A stretch of DNA of 7,250 nt from an uncultured Clostridia bacterium (GTDB lineage Bacteria > Bacillota > Clostridia > UBA1381), in NCBI GenBank assembly GCA_910578235.1, contig CAJTPP010000096.1:1-7250 (forward strand), read 5' to 3'. The translations under genes were made by a program, and so were the position numbers. Numbering within the stretch: the first letter of the stretch is position 1; every line of letters begins with the position of its first letter. The notes under the pieces are model-generated. The model saw only the letters and a program-made list of their open reading frames with translations. It ran no database searches and was not told where the DNA came from. Positions 1-6,371 of this stretch are shown piece after piece.

Positions 1-3000
1 TGATTATACCCTGCTCGTAATACTCCCGCGTATACTCCCGCATACGGTCAATTCCGGCAAGTGTATCAGCCACGCTCATACCATTATATTTTTCCTCATG
101 GTCGAGCCATTTCTTTGACTGTGATATACGGGCGTTGTACATATCGGAACCCATATCCTTCATGGTCTTGGTGAAATCGTCCCACGTCTGACGGCCGGCT
201 CTGACTTCCTCCATATTGCGGTCTTTCACACGGCCAAACGCCGCGAGCGGACTGTCACCGATATCCTCCCAGTCGTTGAGTGCAGACCGTTCCTCCAGAT
301 ATGCCTTGGCTTGGTCGTTCAGTTCCTTCGTCTGCTTCTGCATGAGTGAGAATATCTGCTCCTGAATATCCTGCACATCTTTCTGATTGCTTGTAAACTT
401 CTCCGATAATTCCACCCATTTTTGAAGCTCCTGCGTAACTGTAACGGCATGAGTATTCTTGTATTGCGTCCAGTCGTCTTTCGCTGCTGTAAACGCGTCA
501 GAATTGTCCTTGCCTTTTGCATAATGCGGTATGCCGAGTCCTGACATTATGGCCTTTGTCTGCGCCGCTGTATATACCTTTGCGCCTTTTGACAACGGCA
601 ATATAACGTCCCTGCCCTCGGGGATAAATGCACGTCCGCGGTCGACTATAAGCTCACGATTGTCGCTTATGCCGCGCTCGTCATTCACCATCGCAAGACC
701 GCCGGGGAAGTTCATGTCTCCTTTCGCACGCCCTTTCGGCACATCTCCCGTAGCTGTATAATGAGTCGTCACTTCTACGGTTTGCGACAGACTTTTAATT
801 TTTGCGTCTGCCGCATCTGTGTTAGCATCAACCGGTACTTTCACCTGTTCCTGATTAAGCGCTGATATCTTCTCTTTTGCCGGTTCTGCATCCGCATCCA
901 CTGTTACTGTTGTATCTTCTGTAGTTTCTTCTAATTCAGTATTGACTGTTATGGTAGCGGAAGGATTATCCTGAATTTCAGCAACCTTCTCTCCGGCCTG
1001 GTTTAATACATCAATATTTCCGTCTGCGTTTACCTGTAATGATACAGCTCCAAGCTCCTGTAAATTCTTTGTCTCTCCTGTTGCCTGATTTAAAACTGTC
1101 AAATCACCATCAGCACTTACAGACACATGCACATTTTCAGTGTCAAGCTCTTTTAGCTTTTCTGCCGTCCCTTCGACTACCTCGTAGCCGTTAACCGTAA
1201 GCTCGATATGCTTATCCTCGGGTATAAGTCCTATGCTGTGCGCAAGCGCGTCAACCTGAGCGACGCTCATACCCATGTCTCCGCCAAGCTTGCCGAGGTC
1301 ATTTATAACGCCTGATATATCTCCTTTTGATATAGCTTGTTCAACATCTGTAAACCCGTTTTTCATAAGTGCGGCTTTTTCTACAACTTGTGTGCTTGTA
1401 AGCCCTAGTTGTTCTCCGTCACTAACGAAATCCTTTATAACAGCGTCAAGCGCATTATTACTTATAGCACTCTGTAAGCTGTCAAAACCGTTACGGAATA
1501 ATGCTACCTGTGCCGCAATATCTTCATTTGCAAATTCCCAATCGCTCATGTTGGCTTTAAGCTGAGCAATTGTATTATTAACCGCATTGCCTCCGGCAGC
1601 AAATACTTCTTCTATCTTATCAAAACCGTTAAGCTCCATTGCGCTGTCTTGCGCAACCTGCGCCATAGCCTGTAAGGATTTCCTTCCGTTAACAGCGCGC
1701 TCATCCGAAGCTGTTAATTCGTCATTCAGTTCTTTATAAGCGTTCTTTACATTCTGAACCTGAGCGATTATACCATCCATATCCTCAAACTTGAAGTCGT
1801 TACCTGTCAAAGCTGTATATGTATCTGTAAAACCGCTCTCCTGCATGCTTTTTATCAAGTCATTACGCTCTTTTTCAAAGGCCCTGCGGCCTATTCGATT
1901 ACCGCTTTCCTCAGCCTTTCTTGTATTATTCAGAATTTTCCTATACTGTTCTTCAAATTTTGTCGCTTCCTGAATCCATTGCTGCGCACTGTCCCGGCGT
2001 TCCTTGTATTGTGCACCCAATCCACTTCCTGCGCTAATTGCGTCATATGCTTCAAATACAGCTTTTTGAGCGTCCCTATAATTATTTTTATTAAGAGCAT
2101 TGTTAATTTCATCTGCAGCGTTTTCCGCATCTGCTACAACCATATCAAGAGCTGTCTCATAATCTCCGGTATCAATCATCAATTTGATTGTTTCGTCATT
2201 TGTCAGTTTCTTGATTTCCTCTATAATTGCAGAAGTACGGTTTTTAGCTGCTTCAAGCTGCTCAGAATTTAATTCACCGCTGTTTATAGAGGTGTTGAGC
2301 TGTTCGTATTCATCACGAAGCGCAGATATATGCTGAGCATTGCTGTCTGCTTCTTTCCACGTGTCATATAATTCCTTATAGCTCTGTCCGAGTTTTGAAT
2401 TATTTTCTATCGCTTTACCGACATATTTTGATATTACCTGATACCCTGCAATAACAGCCGCAGGTGCAAGCGCAGCTCCTACAACACTGAATGCTGTTGA
2501 AGATGTAACAGAAGTGGCTCCTGTTTTTACAATATCAAAGGCGGCTTTAACTGCCCCGCCGAAGGTCTCAGCTTCTCCTACTGCTGTCTTGAATGTTGCA
2601 CCAACACCCTTTATATGTCCCTTTACATTTCCCGCAGCAGCGTTAAAAATTTTATTATCAAGAATTTTTCCGGCGGCTTCTTTCAATTCTCCGGCGGATT
2701 TCGTTATAGTAACAAATCCTTTTGATATTGCTCCCAGTCCTATTATAGTCGCACCTGTATTAACAAGAACTTTCTTCTGCCCATCGTCCATAGATGCAAG
2801 CTTCTGCGCGAATTCTGCAACACCACCGCTTGCATCCTTTATTGTCGGCAAGAATGTTTCGCCTATACTGCGTGCTGCTTCAACGATATTATTCTTTGTT
2901 ACCGCAAGCTGTGACGCTGTCGTCTCCGACTTAGAATTAAATTCCTCCTGCAAAGCAGTGTTTTCCTGATAAGCAGTATTCGCACGATTAACGCTCTCTG

Positions 3001-4477
3001 TAACAAGGTCATAACCATTTACAAGTGCCATCATTGCCTGAATATCCTGTGTATTATTTATCCCTAAATCATCAAGCGCAAGCGTAAGATTTTCCGCTGA
3101 CTGTAAACCTTTCAGCAAACCGTTAAATGCACCCTTGCTGTCAGTATTCCATTGTTCCTTAAATTCCTTTGCGCTCTTTCCTGAATACTTAGCAAAAGTT
3201 TTAAGTTCTTCGCCGCCATTTGCTACAGCCGTTTCAATTGAAAGCCATGTACGGCCTATCGCGCTGCCGCCAAGCTGTGCTTCAATGCCGAGTGAGGACA
3301 AGGCTGCGCTATATCCCAAAACATCAGCCGCACTCATGCCAACAGTCTGACCGTATTTACCCATACGAAGTGCCATTGCAGCTATTTCCGATTCTGTGGT
3401 AGCGCTGTTGTTACCGAGGTCTACTATCGCAGAACCGACATTGCGGATTTCACTTTGGGAAATTCCCATAACATTCCGGAAACGTGCCATTGTCGCCGCG
3501 CCTTCTTCGCCGGCAAGATTAGTGGCTGTTTCCATTTGCGCCATTACTTCGGTAAAATCAGCAATATTATCTACAGTGATTCCAAGCTGTCCGCCTGCGG
3601 CCGCAAGTTCATTTAATTTGTCTGTAGTCATTGGAATAGCGTTATGTCCGTTTATTCCGACAGTGGACATATCAATTATGCTTTTCTTTATAGCATCAAG
3701 CTGTTCAGGCGTGCCGTCAACTGTTTTCTTTACGCTTGCAAAGCTATCCTCAAAATCTATTGCAAACTTAGCCGAAGCAACACCGCCGGCAGCAAGTGCC
3801 ACAGCCGTATATTGAAGCGGCTTTGTAATTGTATCAAAACCTTCGCCCAGTTCCTTCATGGACTTGCCTGTATTTTGTAAATTCTGTGCTTTTTCCGCGC
3901 GTTCTACAGCCGCAAGGCCTTTTTCGTATTCTTCATACTGCTTTGTAGCTTTATCTACAGTTGACAACGCATCAGCATACGCTTGTTTACTTCCGGCAAG
4001 TGCGCTTTCCTGTGTACGAATTGAATCAGTAATTTTTTTACCCTGTTCGGCATATGAGCCGATTTCAGCGTTAACCCATTTTATAGCCTTCTGATTATCC
4101 TTATATGCTGTGCTATTTTTATCCAGATGCTTATTTGCTTCTGTAAGGAGATTTTTTTCATTGATACGCAGTGCAAGTGTTTTGTCAAGCTCTGATTTCT
4201 GCGATTTTAAAGAGCTTATATTTTTCGTTATACTCTTCTGATTATCTTCATATGCTTTTTTAGTATTATTCAATGCGGCACGACTGGTTTTAAGCGTGTT
4301 TTCTGCCTGCGTCATTTGTTTTCTGTATTCCGCAACACTTTTTACTCCTGCTCCGCTGCTTTTGCCCTGAATCTTTTCTAGCTTCGACAATTCTCCTGCC
4401 ACATTATTTATAGTTGTTTCCAAATCAGAGGCATCACCTCTTATTGTGACAACAATTCCGTCTATTTCCTCCGGCAC
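1..4477 (-). CDS. Tail tape measure protein, TP901-type, C-terminus beyond window
   Basis: This frame is open without a stop for at least 1,492 codons and runs off the window edge. Tape measure proteins set siphovirus tail length and fill the tail tube. The start is GTG (PEEIDG follows), 6 nt after a strong AAGGAGGT; the ATG two bases upstream is in another frame and stops after five codons. Visible layout: residues about 20-205 are charged, Lys/Gln/Glu-rich and probably coiled coil; 240-590 resemble the TP901/PhageMin_Tail core, beginning FEDSFASVKKTVDG at 242; a hydrophobic stretch lies at about 663-682; 690-940 are helical and polar; 950-1083 hold three 44-46-residue repeats; 1120-1236 hold two pairs of short repeats; 1265-1308 carry a Gly/Pro-rich segment with ELIVDRGRAFIPEG and LPLSKGAKVYTAAQTK, of a kind common in these proteins; 1320 onward is helical again. 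I see no lysozyme or peptidase motif in this part. It follows gpG/gpGT, the usual position. Confidence 0.96.
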   Translation of the reverse strand, partial: MPEEIDGIVVTIRGDASDLETTINNVAGELSKLEKIQGKSSGAGVKSVAEYRKQMTQAENTLKTSRAALNNTKKAYEDNQKSITKNISSLKSQKSELDKTLALRINEKNLLTEANKHLDKNSTAYKDNQKAIKWVNAEIGSYAEQGKKITDSIRTQESALAGSKQAYADALSTVDKATKQYEEYEKGLAAVERAEKAQNLQNTGKSMKELGEGFDTITKPLQYTAVALAAGGVASAKFAIDFEDSFASVKKTVDGTPEQLDAIKKSIIDMSTVGINGHNAIPMTTDKLNELAAAGGQLGITVDNIADFTEVMAQMETATNLAGEEGAATMARFRNVMGISQSEIRNVGSAIVDLGNNSATTESEIAAMALRMGKYGQTVGMSAADVLGYSAALSSLGIEAQLGGSAIGRTWLSIETAVANGGEELKTFAKYSGKSAKEFKEQWNTDSKGAFNGLLKGLQSAENLTLALDDLGINNTQDIQAMMALVNGYDLVTESVNRANTAYQENTALQEEFNSKSETTASQLAVTKNNIVEAARSIGETFLPTIKDASGGVAEFAQKLASMDDGQKKVLVNTGATIIGLGAISKGFVTITKSAGELKEAAGKILDNKIFNAAAGNVKGHIKGVGATFKTAVGEAETFGGAVKAAFDIVKTGATSVTSSTAFSVVGAALAPAAVIAGYQVISKYVGKAIENNSKLGQSYKELYDTWKEADSNAQHISALRDEYEQLNTSINSGELNSEQLEAAKNRTSAIIEEIKKLTNDETIKLMIDTGDYETALDMVVADAENAADEINNALNKNNYRDAQKAVFEAYDAISAGSGLGAQYKERRDSAQQWIQEATKFEEQYRKILNNTRKAEESGNRIGRRAFEKERNDLIKSMQESGFTDTYTALTGNDFKFEDMDGIIAQVQNVKNAYKELNDELTASDERAVNGRKSLQAMAQVAQDSAMELNGFDKIEEVFAAGGNAVNNTIAQLKANMSDWEFANEDIAAQVALFRNGFDSLQSAISNNALDAVIKDFVSDGEQLGLTSTQVVEKAALMKNGFTDVEQAISKGDISGVINDLGKLGGDMGMSVAQVDALAHSIGLIPEDKHIELTVNGYEVVEGTAEKLKELDTENVHVSVSADGDLTVLNQATGETKNLQELGAVSLQVNADGNIDVLNQAGEKVAEIQDNPSATITVNTELEETTEDTTVTVDADAEPAKEKISALNQEQVKVPVDANTDAADAKIKSLSQTVEVTTHYTATGDVPKGRAKGDMNFPGGLAMVNDERGISDNRELIVDRGRAFIPEGRDVILPLSKGAKVYTAAQTKAIMSGLGIPHYAKGKDNSDAFTAAKDDWTQYKNTHAVTVTQELQKWVELSEKFTSNQKDVQDIQEQIFSLMQKQTKELNDQAKAYLEERSALNDWEDIGDSPLAAFGRVKDRNMEEVRAGRQTWDDFTKTMKDMGSDMYNARISQSKKWLDHEEKYNGMSVADTLAGIDRMREYTREYYEQGII
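770..901 (-). repeat. Pair of VDAxxxxAxxKIxxL repeats in tape measure protein
   Basis: Residues 1193-1215 (VDADAEPAKEKISALNQ and on) and 1216-1236 (VDANTDAADAKIKSLSQ and on) share V-D-A-(D/N)-x-(E/D)-x-A-x-x-K-I-x-(A/S)-L-(N/S)-Q with a 23-residue period. The short beta-then-helix unit is a kind commonly seen near the C-terminal half of Firmicutes tape measure proteins. Confidence 0.75.
968..1120 (-). repeat. Pair of ADGxxxVLNQA repeats in tape measure protein
   Basis: Residues 1120-1142 (VSADGDLTVLNQATGETKNL and on) and 1149-1170 (VNADGNIDVLNQAGEKVAEI and on) share V-x-A-D-G-(D/N)-hydrophobic-x-V-L-N-Q-A with a 29-residue period. The pattern of alternating hydrophobics around Asp-Gly turns suggests two beta-hairpins in an otherwise helical protein. 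Confidence 0.75.
1229..1630 (-). repeat. Three tandem 44-46-residue repeats inside tape measure protein
   Basis: Three diverged copies begin at residues 950, 996 and 1040 (1630-1493, 1492-1361, 1360-1229). Each opens NGF(D/T), followed by a polar helix ending in a small-residue turn, a second helix opening with Ile (IAQL, IKDF, INDL), and a third helix with a hydrophobic-Ala pattern (AAQVALFR, VVEKAALMK, VDALAHSIG). Copies 2 and 3 share AIS after the NGF element. The similarity is at the protein level; the DNA has drifted. Confidence 0.7.
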
Positions 4478-4483
4478 ATAACC

Positions 4484-4491
4484 ACCTCCTT
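4484..4491 (-). promoter_or_regulatory. Ribosome binding site of tape measure gene
   Basis: On the minus strand this reads AAGGAGGT, a near-perfect Shine-Dalgarno, 6 nt before the GTG at 4477. It decides the start in favour of GTG over the out-of-frame ATG at 4479. It overlaps the gpT-frame stop codon (TAA, 4492-4490), so tape measure translation is probably coupled to the end of gpGT translation (inference). Confidence 0.85.
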
Positions 4492-4738
4492 AGCCAAAGA
4501 CAGCCCTAATATACGGGCTGTCATAATTATCTGTGTAATTATCCGATACACCGCCGTTTAACGTGTCCAGCATATCCAGTAATACACGAGGATCCTGCCG
4601 TCCCAGTTCGTCAGGCAGTATACCCCTGTATTTAAACATTGTCACATACAAATCGCTTAATTTTCCGTCTCCTCCGCCTGATCCTCCGTCAGGCTTTCCT
4701 CGTTTTTTCCCGAAAAATCCTCTATAAACCACTCCCAT
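4490..4738 (-). CDS. Tail assembly chaperone gpT-frame extension, made by -1 frameshift (gpGT)
   Basis: This frame is open from 4741 to its TAA at 4490 and overlaps the end of gpG in the -1 frame. An ATG exists at 4738 (82 codons), but no Shine-Dalgarno precedes it, and the residues before the slippery site look like an out-of-frame reading of gpG. I therefore read it as the T part of a fusion entered at the A AAA AAC heptamer. gpG residues 1-90 (the last read as Lys instead of Asn) continue with CGA at 4702 and 70 codons, giving about 160 residues. The extension opens with a Gly-rich linker (GKPDGGSGGGDGK) and then a compact segment with LYVTMFKYRGILPDELGRQD and PRVLLDMLDTL, the type seen in Firmicutes phage chaperone extensions. 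By analogy with lambda gpGT, a minority product would bind the tape measure and recruit tail tube subunits. Assignment rests on position, overlap and the frameshift signal. Confidence 0.88.
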   Translation of the reverse strand: MGVVYRGFFGKKRGKPDGGSGGGDGKLSDLYVTMFKYRGILPDELGRQDPRVLLDMLDTLNGGVSDNYTDNYDSPYIRAVFG

Positions 4739-4971
4739 ACTTCAAAACACATTCTTTTCTTTGAAGCTACTGCGTACTCAAGTATGTCCGCGGTTGCTTC
4801 CGTTCCCTCAAACAAATAATCCACAGCTTCTCCGCATAATTGAAGAGGATTGATTTTATCATCTTCCTTAAGCTTTAAATACTCGTTATGTACCTTAACA
4901 GCCGCTGAAAATCTCCACGGCTTAGATACATATTTTTTCTTTTTGTATATAAATGTCAATACTTTCTGCAT
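4657..4971 (-). CDS. Tail assembly chaperone gpG
   Basis: A 104-residue protein between the major tail protein and the tape measure, the invariant place for the siphovirus gpG-type chaperone. It starts with ATG (MQKVLTFIYKKKKYVSKPWR), 7 nt after AAGGAGG at 4985-4979. The N-terminal part is basic, with a short beta-like beginning and the phrase YVSKPWRFSAAVKVHNE; the middle is helical (EAVDYLFEGTEATADILEYA); the end is acidic (ESLTEDQAEETEN). This small helical, acidic-tailed build is typical of the family, but sequence conservation is poor, so the call leans on context. The last 15 codons lie beyond the slippery heptamer at 4708-4702, where some ribosomes should move to the -1 frame. The unshifted form is expected to be the abundant one. 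Confidence 0.9.
   Translation of the reverse strand: MQKVLTFIYKKKKYVSKPWRFSAAVKVHNEYLKLKEDDKINPLQLCGEAVDYLFEGTEATADILEYAVASKKRMCFEVWEWFIEDFSGKNEESLTEDQAEETEN
4676..4694 (-). promoter_or_regulatory. Stem-loop downstream of frameshift site
   Basis: The minus strand reads GCCTGA, loop CGGAGGA, TCAGGC: a perfect 6-bp stem (4694-4689 with 4681-4676) and a 7-nt loop. It begins 7 nt after the heptamer, in the spacing range of known -1 stimulators. The stem is short, and the loop contains GGAGGA, so it may be a modest stimulator or a chance fold. Confidence 0.6.
4702..4708 (-). promoter_or_regulatory. Programmed -1 frameshift slippery heptamer A AAA AAC
   Basis: In the gpG frame the codons read GGA AAA AAC GAG, so 4708-4702 is A AAA AAC, a canonical X XXY YYZ heptamer. 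The bases before it make a second overlapping candidate, G GGA AAA (4711-4705), similar to the lambda site GGGAAAG. Slipping one base back moves the ribosome into the frame that ends at 4490. Only the stretch 4741-4657 is open in both frames, and the heptamer is inside it. An SD-like AGAGGA (4723-4718) lies 9 nt upstream, which can stimulate -1 slippage as in dnaX, and a hairpin follows. Efficiency cannot be judged from sequence. Confidence 0.88.
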
Positions 4972-4978
4972 AATAAAT

Positions 4979-4985
4979 CCTCCTT
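4979..4985 (-). promoter_or_regulatory. Ribosome binding site of gpG
   Basis: Reads AAGGAGG on the minus strand, 7 nt before the ATG at 4971. It lies 3 nt beyond the right arm of the 4989-5024 palindrome and is not paired within it, so the hairpin leaves the site exposed. Confidence 0.85.
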
Positions 4986-4988
4986 AAA

Positions 4989-5024
4989 ATTAATGGGGAC
5001 ACTGTCTCAAGTGTCCCCATTAAT
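4989..5024 (-). terminator. Perfect 15-bp inverted repeat: attenuator/terminator-like hairpin or REP-like palindrome
   Basis: The minus strand reads ATTAATGGGGACACT, loop TGAGAC, AGTGTCCCCATTAAT. All 15 pairs match, including a GGGGACACT/AGTGTCCCC core. It lies 5 nt after the major tail protein stop. Only four T residues run from the end of the stem (ATTAAT then TTTAAGG), so as an intrinsic terminator it is weak and probably partial. It could reduce read-through from the very abundant tail tube message into the less needed chaperone and tape measure genes, or protect the 3' end of the upstream message. The GGGGACA...TGTCCCC core also recalls REP-type palindromes of Firmicutes. The structure is certain; the role is inference. 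Confidence 0.65.
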
Positions 5025-5029
5025 ATTCT

Positions 5030-5662
5030 TTACACTGTCGGTTCCGTTGTCTTTCCGGGATACCAATTCATATCAGTAAACCACTTTTCTTCAAGCTCTG
5101 CTGCTGTAACTCCCTCCGGCAAATCCGTTTCATCAATATATTCATAGCATATGCCATCATAATCAGGTTTCACCGCTGTATACGTTGCCTTTGCCGTCTG
5201 GCGTTCAGGCGCGCCTTCTGAAGGCGCTGTCTTACCTCCGACATTTGACGCAAAGCTATATGTACCCTTCTTATATCTGATATATCGAAAACCGGTTTTA
5301 CCGGGCATTTTTAGCTTCACTTTCCATGCGACGCCAAAATATACCGTGTTTCCTTCATATCCAACACTAAGTACACCATCTTTCATTTCTAATCCGCGCC
5401 ACATTGCGTCAACCTCGGGAGGGATATCCGCGTTTGTTAATTCATGCCCTCTCTTTTCGATATAGTTAATTACATCATATGGGCCATTATCTGCGTCAAA
5501 CACATCACTGCCGCCGTTATCAGTCGGAGAAATTTCTACCGTACCTCTTAAATGATATGGTTCCTTATATATAATCCCCTCCGCCGTGTCACTTTCAACC
5601 GCAAAAAATGTATAACGTTCTACACCTATTTTCGGATTTCCTCTTAATTCTTTTCCTGCCAT
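5030..5662 (-). CDS. Major tail tube protein, phi13-family type
   Basis: A 210-residue protein that should polymerise as rings to form the tail tube. It starts with ATG (MAGKELRGNPKIGVERYTFF) behind AAAGGAATG; the AAGGA core ends 11 nt before the start and lies inside the end of the upstream gene. Features fitting the phi13/TP901-type tail tube family are the early segment with EGIIYKEPYHLRGTVEISP, then SDVFDADNGPYDVINY, the central GVLSVGYEGNTVYFGVAWKV, and the strand-rich GFRYIRYKKGTYSF followed by a polar loop (KTAPSEGAPERQTAKATYTA). Length is normal for the family, with no room for an added Ig-like domain. It sits between the tail terminator and the gpG chaperone as expected. The family is recognised by pattern, not by search. 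Confidence 0.9.
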   Translation of the reverse strand: MAGKELRGNPKIGVERYTFFAVESDTAEGIIYKEPYHLRGTVEISPTDNGGSDVFDADNGPYDVINYIEKRGHELTNADIPPEVDAMWRGLEMKDGVLSVGYEGNTVYFGVAWKVKLKMPGKTGFRYIRYKKGTYSFASNVGGKTAPSEGAPERQTAKATYTAVKPDYDGICYEYIDETDLPEGVTAAELEEKWFTDMNWYPGKTTEPTV

Positions 5663-5665
5663 AAT

Positions 5666-6031
5666 TTAATCATTCCTTTCAAAAAATATATGTTTATAAA
5701 ATCTCATGTTCTTTCGGCAGACCGTAATTTTACCCTTCGTTTCTTTTGGCATATCATGCGAAAGTTCACGGTACCAGCCGTGATTCTGCATTACCCCGTC
5801 CACCTTTACCGCAAGGCGTGAGCATTCGCCGCCGCCCTTACACCATATATCTACAGCGATATATGTTTTTTGTCCCCATTCCTCATTATCCGCACACATT
5901 CCCGTTGTGTTTCCTATTTCATAATAGGTGATGACTGGGAGTTTAACAAATTGCTCCGGATGATAGAATTTTACGGTTACGCCGTCAATCGTTTTCAGAA
6001 TATTCCGAACCATCTCATTCACATCTACCAC
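5666..6031 (-). CDS. Tail terminator / tail completion protein
   Basis: A 121-residue protein directly before the tail tube gene, only 3 nt from it and overlapping the head-closure gene by 17 nt. The start is GTG at 6031 (VDVNEMVRNILK follows), with GGAGGT 8 nt upstream. The N-terminal helix, then LPVITYYEIGN, a polar turn, a strand TYIAVDIWCKG, a second helix and a final strand RFYKHIFFERND match the alpha/beta plan of the SPP1 gp17/lambda gpU-like terminators, in which a Pro-x-Ile-x-Tyr strand and a hydrophobic DIW strand recur. The family role is to cap the growing tail tube and join it to the head-closure ring. It could be filed under a minor capsid or DUF3168-like name in databases. Confidence 0.78.
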   Translation of the reverse strand: MVDVNEMVRNILKTIDGVTVKFYHPEQFVKLPVITYYEIGNTTGMCADNEEWGQKTYIAVDIWCKGGGECSRLAVKVDGVMQNHGWYRELSHDMPKETKGKITVCRKNMRFYKHIFFERND

Positions 6032-6371
6032 TTAAATCCACCTCCCTGAGCAATGCTGCGCATCCCATATCCCATAGAGCGGAATATGCAACCTGATATG
6101 TTTTTCCGCCTTCTGTAAAATACACACCTTCTTTTATTCTGTCGTCATTGTGACAATAGAAAGCATATTGACATTCTATAGATAAGCCATATTCTCTCTG
6201 CGCCATTTCTCCGCTGTAAGGCTGCAAATCGCCGTTTATAGTACCGATTACCTTATTGCCATAATATACATTTTCATAATCGTCATAATCACCCAATTCA
6301 ATAATATCCATCTTTGTATTATTGAATATATCAAACACACTCTGAAATTTATCCAACGTCACTTGGAACAC
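6015..6371 (-). CDS. Head-closure (head-tail adaptor) protein
   Basis: A 118-residue protein starting with GTG at 6371 (FQVTLDKFQSVFDIF follows), preceded by AGGAAAGG. It overlaps the end of the connector gene by 23 nt. An in-frame GTG at 6362 is an alternative start. The body is beta-rich: a strand with VIGTINGDLQPYSGE, then YGLSIECQYAFYCHNDD, and KEGVYFTEGGKTYQVAYSALWD. The G-x-L-Q-P-x-S-G-E element followed by a 'description of a measured or allowed value' type beta-hairpin is typical of SPP1 gp16-like and related head-closure proteins. These form the ring below the connector that stops DNA leaking from the filled head. It lies between the connector and tail terminator, which fits. The exact family is not certain. 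Confidence 0.78.
   Translation of the reverse strand: MFQVTLDKFQSVFDIFNNTKMDIIELGDYDDYENVYYGNKVIGTINGDLQPYSGEMAQREYGLSIECQYAFYCHNDDRIKEGVYFTEGGKTYQVAYSALWDMGCAALLREVDLSGRCE

Noticed and set aside
319..522. Minus-strand open frames at 319-522 and 1930-2130
   Set aside because: They are alternative frames of the tape measure gene, with Arg/Thr-rich or low-information translations, and have no recognisable family.
2514..2969. Plus-strand open frame of 151 codons (and similar ones at 1275-1565, 3396-3815, 531-761)
   Set aside because: All lie opposite the uninterrupted tape measure frame. Their translations are Ser/Ala/Pro/Phe-rich as expected for antisense reading of an Ala/Lys/Glu-rich gene, and they match no family I recognise.
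4490..4738. Independent gene starting at ATG 4738
   Set aside because: No Shine-Dalgarno lies before this ATG, and the frame overlaps gpG by 82 nt with a canonical slippery site inside. Frameshift expression explains it better.
5746..5931. Plus-strand frame opposite the tail terminator, and one at 6938-7162 opposite the capsid gene
   Set aside because: Both are antisense to well-supported structural genes and show no family signal or ribosome site of note.
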